Of a DNA stretch of 64,000 nt, positions 59,389 through 64,000 are shown piece after piece. How positions within the stretch are numbered: the stretch's first letter is position 1; each line of letters starts with the position of its first letter. The notes under the pieces were generated by a model. That model was not told the origin of the DNA and did no database searches. It saw only the letters and a program-made list of their open reading frames with translations. Source of the DNA: Flavobacteriaceae bacterium (GTDB lineage Bacteria > Bacteroidota > Bacteroidia > Flavobacteriales > Flavobacteriaceae); the NCBI GenBank assembly GCA_029248405.1, contig JAQWJJ010000008.1:79066-143065 (forward strand), written 5' to 3'. Made by a program: the position numbers and the translations under genes.

Positions 59389-59405
59389 TTGTTGATTTCA
59401 AAAGG

Positions 59406-59413
59406 CAAATATA
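59406..59413 (-). promoter_or_regulatory. -7 box for the lpxD operon
   Basis: The reverse-strand sequence is TATATTTG (TAnnTTTG). Transcription would begin near 59400, about 12 bases before the lpxD ATG, a short leader like others in this window. Confidence 0.5.
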
Positions 59414-59425
59414 AAAAAAGCGTTT

Positions 59426-60652
59426 CTAATGAGCAGTCTTTGGATAGCAGAGAAAGTATTTAACTACTTTCTGAGACAAGGCCTGGATATTTAATTGATC
59501 ACTTGCTTCTGCAACTTCTATAAGCTTTCCATTTTTTTTGAGAAGCTCTATCGTGTCTTTGGACCCATGATAGGCCAAATTAGAAACACTACCAGTAAAC
59601 ACAAAATAAGATGCCTCATGAGGTGAAAGGTTGTGTCTCTCTTGGACTTTCGCACTTAACACTGCTATCTTTTCAGGCGCAAACGGTTGAGGTTCAATCT
59701 TTATTTTTAGGAGGTCTCTATTCAAAATCATCTGAGACAGCGATCGCAAGACTATATCCTTATGCGACAACCAACTTTTTAGAGCACTCAATACATCAAC
59801 ATCGTCTAGAGCCAAGAAAATCTGCAGCTCATCGTCTTCAATATGACTTTTTGATGCTCTATTGAGGAAAAAAAATAAATTTTCACTCACCTTTAAATCC
59901 ACCCTTTGTTTGGCTAGGTCACGTGCACGCAACATTATTTTCATTAGAAGTTGCTCCGCTACAAGTGAGGTTTTGTGCAGATAAACTTGCCAATACATTA
60001 GCCGTCTAGCAACCAAAAATTTTTCTACCGAATAAATCCCTTTTTCTTCGACAACAACCTTATCATCAATTACTTGAAGCATCGTGATCAGTCTCAACGA
60101 ACTGATGGATCCTTCAGCGACGCCGGTATAGAAACTGTCACGTCGTAAAAAATCAAGCCGGTCCATGTCCAATTGGCCTGAAATTAATTGATGCAAGAAT
60201 TGCTTGTGGTAATTATTCTTAAAAATCTCAATTGCCAACGTCAATTGTCCTTCAAAAACCTCATTGAGGTGCTCCATAATGAGGAGGGATAATGCTTCGT
60301 GGTTGCATTCGGTTATGAGGACACCCTCTAAACCGTGAGAAAATGGACCATGACCAATATCATGCAACAAAATTCCGATGTAAAGAGCTGTTTCCTCATG
60401 TTCATCTATCTCTGTGCCCTTAGAGCGCAATACCGTTACGGCCCTCTGCATCAAATGCATCGCGCCCAAGGCATGATGGAACCGTGTATGTTGCGCACCA
60501 GGATAAACCAAGTAGCTCAGCCCCATCTGAGAAATCCTTCTTAATCGCTGAAAAACAGGGTGTTCTATGAGTTTGTAAATGATATCATTGGGCACCGATA
60601 TAAACCCATAAATCGGGTCATTGATAATTTTCAAATTCTTTGATATTCCCAA
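59426..60652 (-). CDS. HD-domain phosphohydrolase
   Basis: 408 residues from a TTG at 60652; an in-frame stop 6 bases upstream leaves no ATG choice. The motifs are FHHALGAMHLMQRAV, the metal-binding LLHDIGHGPFSHGLEGV, and QLDMDRLDFLRRDSFYTG. This is the dNTP triphosphohydrolase (SAMHD1-like) branch of the HD superfamily. Substrates may be dNTPs or other nucleotides. It lies just upstream of lpxD on the same strand, an order I recall for this gene in flavobacteria. Confidence 0.88.
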   Translation of the reverse strand: MGISKNLKIINDPIYGFISVPNDIIYKLIEHPVFQRLRRISQMGLSYLVYPGAQHTRFHHALGAMHLMQRAVTVLRSKGTEIDEHEETALYIGILLHDIGHGPFSHGLEGVLITECNHEALSLLIMEHLNEVFEGQLTLAIEIFKNNYHKQFLHQLISGQLDMDRLDFLRRDSFYTGVAEGSISSLRLITMLQVIDDKVVVEEKGIYSVEKFLVARRLMYWQVYLHKTSLVAEQLLMKIMLRARDLAKQRVDLKVSENLFFFLNRASKSHIEDDELQIFLALDDVDVLSALKSWLSHKDIVLRSLSQMILNRDLLKIKIEPQPFAPEKIAVLSAKVQERHNLSPHEASYFVFTGSVSNLAYHGSKDTIELLKKNGKLIEVAEASDQLNIQALSQKVVKYFLCYPKTAH

Positions 60653-60682
60653 AATTTAACGATTAATTAGTACCATTACCCT

Positions 60683-60690
60683 TACTTTTG
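60683..60690 (+). promoter_or_regulatory. -7 box for porX
   Basis: TACTTTTG fits TAnnTTTG and lies 77 bases before the porX ATG, leaving about a 70-base leader. On the other strand TATATTTG (60755-60762) could serve the HD gene, so the region may be divergently transcribed. Confidence 0.4.
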
Positions 60691-60767
60691 ATATACTAAT
60701 GAGGTAAAGATAGAGTTATCTTATAAGTGCCGACTAAACCATAGCGGCTTCTCACAAATATACGTAT

Positions 60768-62318
60768 ATGAATCAGATTAAAATACTTTGGGTAGATGAT
60801 GAAATTGACTTACTCAAACCACATATTCTTTTTTTAGAACAACGCAATTACACTGTGGTCACCGCCCGCAGTGGATCAGAGGCCTTAAGAGAGATCCACT
60901 CTACTTTATTTGACATTGTTTTCTTAGACGAAAACATGCCAGGGATCTCTGGCCTTGAAACGCTCCAGGAAATTAAAGAGGCACAAGCAAATCTTCCCGT
61001 TGTGATGATCACCAAGAGTGAAGAAGAGCATCTTATGGAAGAAGCCATTGGCTCTAAGATTGCAGACTATTTAATCAAGCCTGTCAATCCCAATCAAATT
61101 TTATTGAGTTTGAAGAAAAACCTCGATCATTTCAGACTGGTTTCACAAAAAACTAATAAAAGCTATCAGCAGGAATTCAGAAAAATTGCAATGGACCTCT
61201 CGTCAATAAACTCGGCCGAGGAGTGGGCAGACCTCTATCAAAAACTTGTCTTCTGGGAATTAGAGCTAGAAGATGTCGAAGATTCGAGTATGATGGAAAT
61301 TCTTGAATCTCAAAAGCAAGAGGCCAATACACAATTCTGTAAGTTCATAGAAAAGAACTACAGTGACTGGTTCACGTCAGATGAGGAGGCTCCGGTGATG
61401 TCTCACACACTTTTTGAGCAAAATGTCGCGCCATTAATCGACCAGCAACCGACCTTAATGGTCGTGGTAGACAATCTAAGATATGACCAATGGAAAACAT
61501 TGGAGCCCATGCTTCAAGCCCATTATAAAAAAACATCAGAATCCCTCTTTTACAGCATTCTGCCTACAGCGACGCAATATGCAAGAAATGCTATTTTCTC
61601 GGGCTTAATGCCTAGCGATATGGAGCGACAATATCCAGAGTATTGGCTCAATGACACAGATGAAGGAGGTAAAAATTTATTCGAAAAAGAATTTCTGTCG
61701 GAGCAGCTCAAGCGCTTAGGCCTCTCCATAGACTGGAGTTATCATAAAATCACATCGCTCAAACAAGGCAAAAAATTAGCGGAGTCATTTAAAACCCATA
61801 AGGATGAGCAACTGACCGTTTTGGTCTACAACTTCGTTGATATGCTTTCACATGCTAAAACAGAGATGGAAGTAATCAAAGAGCTGGCTTCAAACGACAA
61901 ATCATATAGATCGTTGACGCAAAGTTGGTTCAAAAACTCGCCTTTACTCGACATCATTAATCAAGCCGCCGCATTAAAATTCAAGCTCGTCATTACTACA
62001 GACCATGGCACAATTAACGTTAAGCAATCTTCCAAAGTGATCGGAGATAAAGAAACGAGTCTCAATTTAAGATACAAAACAGGGCGCAGTTTGACCTACA
62101 CAGGCAAAGACGTCTTCGCCGTCAAACAACCTGTCAGCATTAAGTTACCGACCATCAAAATGAGCAGCTCATTTATATTTGCCAAAGGAGACTACTTTTT
62201 CGCTTACCCCAATAATTTCAACCACTACGTCAATTATTTTCGAAACACATACCAGCATGGTGGGGTTTCTTTAGAAGAAATGATCATACCCTTTGCGGTC
62301 CTTAAACCCAAAGAATAG
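60768..62318 (+). CDS. porX: T9SS response regulator PorX (with PglZ domain)
   Basis: 516 residues. The receiver domain (1-125) has the phospho-acceptor Asp54 in IVFLDENMPG and the conserved Lys in DYLIKPVNPNQ. A helical linker follows, then an alkaline phosphatase-like PglZ domain from about residue 205 (PTLMVVVDNLRYDQW, TTDHGTINVKQSSKV, QHGGVSLEEMIIPFAV). PorX works with the histidine kinase PorY to control T9SS genes and gliding in Bacteroidota. Its PglZ domain is known to act on small nucleotide substrates in P. gingivalis-type proteins. tsaE follows after 86 bases. Confidence 0.95.
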   Translation: MNQIKILWVDDEIDLLKPHILFLEQRNYTVVTARSGSEALREIHSTLFDIVFLDENMPGISGLETLQEIKEAQANLPVVMITKSEEEHLMEEAIGSKIADYLIKPVNPNQILLSLKKNLDHFRLVSQKTNKSYQQEFRKIAMDLSSINSAEEWADLYQKLVFWELELEDVEDSSMMEILESQKQEANTQFCKFIEKNYSDWFTSDEEAPVMSHTLFEQNVAPLIDQQPTLMVVVDNLRYDQWKTLEPMLQAHYKKTSESLFYSILPTATQYARNAIFSGLMPSDMERQYPEYWLNDTDEGGKNLFEKEFLSEQLKRLGLSIDWSYHKITSLKQGKKLAESFKTHKDEQLTVLVYNFVDMLSHAKTEMEVIKELASNDKSYRSLTQSWFKNSPLLDIINQAAALKFKLVITTDHGTINVKQSSKVIGDKETSLNLRYKTGRSLTYTGKDVFAVKQPVSIKLPTIKMSSSFIFAKGDYFFAYPNNFNHYVNYFRNTYQHGGVSLEEMIIPFAVLKPKE

Positions 62319-62355
62319 GGATTTTTACGTCTTTTTTGTCATTTTATCGGATTTT

Positions 62356-62387
62356 TTGTACCAGTCAACTATTTTTCATTATATTTG
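62356..62387 (+). promoter_or_regulatory. Promoter of tsaE
   Basis: TTG (62356-62358) is 21 bases before TATATTTG (62380-62387), matching TTG/TAnnTTTG. Transcription near 62393 would leave about 12 bases before the tsaE ATG. Confidence 0.6.
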
Positions 62388-62404
62388 CAACGAGTTAAAA
62401 CAAC

Positions 62405-62818
62405 ATGGAAATTTCGTTCAATATCGGTGAAATCGACAGTGTCGCGAGTGAAGTTTTGACTAACGCTCATTCTAATAACTTCTTGTTTTACGGCCCTATG
62501 GGTGTCGGTAAGACAACGCTCATTAAGGCGATTGCCGATCAATTGGGTGTTAGTGATTATGTCAGTAGCCCAACCTTTTCGCTCGTCAATGAATATAATA
62601 GCAGCAAAGGCAAGGTTTGTCATTACGACTTTTATAGAATAAAATCTTTAGATGAAGTCTTGGATCTTGGTCTAGATGAGTACTTGGAATCAGACTATTA
62701 TAATTTGGTCGAATGGCCAGAAATGATTGTAGGATTAATACCACAATCGTATGTTGAAATAAAATTATCAAAAGGAATTAACGAAGAAAGAATTGCGCAT
62801 ATAAAGCATATCAAGTAG
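62405..62818 (+). CDS. tsaE: tRNA threonylcarbamoyladenosine ATPase TsaE
   Basis: 137 residues with Walker A GPMGVGKTTLIKAIAD near residues 31-46 and a Walker B-like HYDFYRI. It drives the t6A37 synthesis complex together with TsaB and TsaD. It has its own promoter between porX and the right-end genes. Confidence 0.95.
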   Translation: MEISFNIGEIDSVASEVLTNAHSNNFLFYGPMGVGKTTLIKAIADQLGVSDYVSSPTFSLVNEYNSSKGKVCHYDFYRIKSLDEVLDLGLDEYLESDYYNLVEWPEMIVGLIPQSYVEIKLSKGINEERIAHIKHIK

Positions 62819-62959
62819 TTACATACAAGTTAATTACAAACAATACGAGTGTTTGGCAAAGGCAAATAAAAAGCCTAAAGGAATTCCATCCCCTCTATTC
62901 AAAGAGTAAAAGTTACAAATTACATTCAAATTATTTTAAAAACTTGTTTTTTTTCGGTC

Positions 62960-62967
62960 TAGGTTTG
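62960..62967 (+). promoter_or_regulatory. -7 box for the small lipoprotein gene
   Basis: TAGGTTTG fits TAnnTTTG, 29 bases before the ATG at 62997. A TTG lies only 13 bases upstream, closer than usual. The rest of 62819-62959 shows nothing I recognise. Confidence 0.4.
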
Positions 62968-62996
62968 TAGTATTAACCTCACAAAAACCTTGTATT

Positions 62997-63131
62997 ATGA
63001 AAACTAAATCTCTATTTCTGGCTTTATTGTTCGGAGCGACTATATTCGTATCTTGTACTCCTGAAAATGTTAATGATGGACAAATCGACCAACAAATCGA
63101 CAGATACCAAAAGCCACTTCAGAACGGCTAA
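62997..63131 (+). CDS. 44-residue lipoprotein
   Basis: ATG at 62997 with a signal peptide, MKTKSLFLALLFGATIFVSC, where Cys20 is the lipidation site. It is followed by a polar tail of 24 residues rich in Asp, Gln and Asn. Very short lipoproteins with this layout recur in flavobacteria, with no known role. Its last 65 bases overlap, in another frame, the start region of the 176-residue membrane protein. Confidence 0.6.
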   Translation: MKTKSLFLALLFGATIFVSCTPENVNDGQIDQQIDRYQKPLQNG

Positions 63132-63603
63132 TAGTTCATTGTTTGTAGGAAGTGTTGTAGTATTTCTAATTACTGCGAGCCCTTACCTATTTTACTCTTA
63201 TGAAAGTCTTCCAGACAGTCAAGTTTGGGAGACTTATTTTTTTACAATAACCACTGTATTCCCTTCCTGGATATCATTTGGCTGGTATTTTGTTGGAAAA
63301 GCAATACCACTAATGTTGCTGTTTCTTTGGTTTTTCACTTGCAAGCACTGGTGGCACTGGATAATACTAGTACCTATTTCAATGTATGCATTTCAACTTT
63401 GGGGGGTCATTAACGAAAGCAATAACTTGGATTCTCTTGAAATCTACTACCTCATTCCTTTGATGCTGGTTTTAGTTCCTTCTGTTTATTTAATTAGAGC
63501 GAAAATTTTTAATGGGCTTCGAAATGCGGATCTTGATTCTTTTGAAAAAGATCTTCAGCTAGAAAAGTCAACCTGGCAGCAAATCAAAGATCTTTTCAAT
63601 TAA
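63073..63603 (+). CDS. Membrane protein of unknown function
   Basis: About 176 residues with ATG choices at 63067, 63073 and 63076. Four hydrophobic segments (about 23-43, 62-80, 84-103 and 130-150) are followed by a charged C-terminal tail with LQLEKSTWQQIKDLF. No motif recognised. Its 5' end overlaps the 44-residue lipoprotein frame. There is no in-frame ATG after the overlap, so the overlap is real if both are expressed. Confidence 0.65.
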   Translation: MMDKSTNKSTDTKSHFRTANSSLFVGSVVVFLITASPYLFYSYESLPDSQVWETYFFTITTVFPSWISFGWYFVGKAIPLMLLFLWFFTCKHWWHWIILVPISMYAFQLWGVINESNNLDSLEIYYLIPLMLVLVPSVYLIRAKIFNGLRNADLDSFEKDLQLEKSTWQQIKDLFN

Positions 63604-63607
63604 TCGC

Positions 63608-63703
63608 ATGATGAAATCCATTAGATTTTTTGGAGAATTATATGGTTCGGTAATCTTTACACAGCTCTTATTGATCCAAATTATTCTTACTATAAGACTT
63701 TAA
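63608..63703 (+). CDS. Possible 31-residue hydrophobic peptide
   Basis: ATG at 63608 (a second at 63611) opens 31 codons: MMKSIRFFGELYGSVIFTQL, then a hydrophobic end. It begins 4 bases after the membrane protein stop and ends 15 bases before the next gene. The position in a tight series supports it, but the length gives little evidence by itself. Confidence 0.35.
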   Translation: MMKSIRFFGELYGSVIFTQLLLIQIILTIRL

Positions 63704-63718
63704 CAAAGAAACCGCAAA

Positions 63719-64000
63719 ATGAGCTTTCTGAAAAGACTATTTTACTACCTCGGAGGGTTTACGTTGGGCATCATTTTATTGTTGTTTTTTCTGTCCGGCA
63801 AAAAAACTTCTTGCGATTATGGACCTAACGATAGAACATTAAAGCACCTGCGTTCAAAAACAGTTGTTTATCAAAAAGGCTCTGCCGCATTAGACACTCT
63901 ATTAATTACTGAATTTCTCACCAACGGGTCTGTAATCTTTAGCAAAAGTGATATCGGCCGTGACTCTGTCAACACTTATTTCATTGAATTGAATCATGAG
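63719..64000 (+). CDS. N-terminal part of a DUF4258-type protein
   Basis: ATG at 63719 and no stop before the window edge, giving 94 residues. It has an N-terminal membrane helix (YYLGGFTLGIILLLFFLSG), then the conserved GKKTSCDYGPNDRTLKHLRS. This matches a small Bacteroidota DUF4258-type protein I recall beside alanine dehydrogenase. That enzyme gene is absent here between tsaE and this gene. Confidence 0.6.
   Translation, partial: MSFLKRLFYYLGGFTLGIILLLFFLSGKKTSCDYGPNDRTLKHLRSKTVVYQKGSAALDTLLITEFLTNGSVIFSKSDIGRDSVNTYFIELNHE

Noticed and set aside
59426..60652. HD hydrolase as an antiviral dNTPase
   Set aside because: A dNTPase role is possible, but the gene sits beside lpxD in what looks like its normal lineage position, without defence genes.
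60768..62318. PglZ domain as a sign of a BREX or phage-defence system
   Set aside because: The PglZ domain is preceded by a receiver domain with Asp54, the exact PorX architecture. No brxC, brxL or methylase genes are nearby.
1..64000. CRISPR array, insertion sequence or prophage
   Set aside because: No regularly spaced direct repeats, transposase motifs, integrase or capsid genes were seen on either strand.

Overview
The window looks like core chromosome of a Flavobacteriaceae member (Bacteroidota), probably marine and pigmented. Reasons: type IX secretion genes (PorX, PorQ and a probable cargo protein with a sorting domain), a fused LpxC-FabZ, a DUF3822-RsmD pair, many upstream TAnnTTTG boxes typical of Bacteroidota sigma-A promoters, lipoproteins with short MKK-type signals, and moderate GC. 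I see no phage, insertion sequence, CRISPR array or restriction/defence island. Almost every gene belongs to a recognisable housekeeping or lineage-typical family.

Left part (1-6.5 kb): a partial gene, then a tight three-gene carotenoid operon (CruF-type hydratase, UbiA prenyltransferase, CrtI/CrtD-type desaturase). This gene set matches C50 bacterioruberin-type pathways. A degenerate tRNA-like element lies upstream of it, followed by a tRNA-Ser/Pro/Arg operon and a PgpH-like c-di-AMP phosphodiesterase. 6.5-26 kb: thiolase, NlpC/P60 hydrolase, TPR protein, gyrA, clpC, a T9SS cargo protein, hutH, gcvT, an SDR protein, yebC, an acyltransferase, a KdsB fused to an iron alcohol dehydrogenase (KdnB-like), and a RecD/UvrD-type helicase. 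24.6-29.4 kb: a membrane-anchored protein with a DUF3822 partner, rsmD, the RNase P RNA, dnaX (without its usual zinc module) and miaE.

29.4-36.4 kb is one long reverse-strand run pyrR-pyrB-STAS-like-rnz-pdxH-sixA-ppk1-ppx, mostly overlapping or nearly touching. It is followed by a candidate small structured RNA and by rpsA with a good promoter and terminator. 38.7-46 kb: cmk-porQ, lon, a triple-repeat DUF6252-like lipoprotein and an MFS transporter. 46.2-49 kb: a translationally coupled lipoprotein/MsrB/MsrB unit and lpdA.

49-60.7 kb is reverse-strand: aroQ, SPFH protein, VWA membrane protein, fabG, sucD, NTF2-like, LpxD-like, efp, lpxA, lpxC-fabZ, lpxD and an HD hydrolase. This region joins lipid A synthesis, fatty acid synthesis and translation. 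The right end carries porX, tsaE, a tiny lipoprotein overlapping a membrane protein gene, a 31-codon ORF and the start of a DUF4258-type gene. Nothing here is a proven new system. The best leads are the putative C50 carotenoid operon, the KdsB-KdnB fusion, the tRNA-like element near 3.6 kb, the candidate RNA near 36.5 kb, and the DUF3822 pair.
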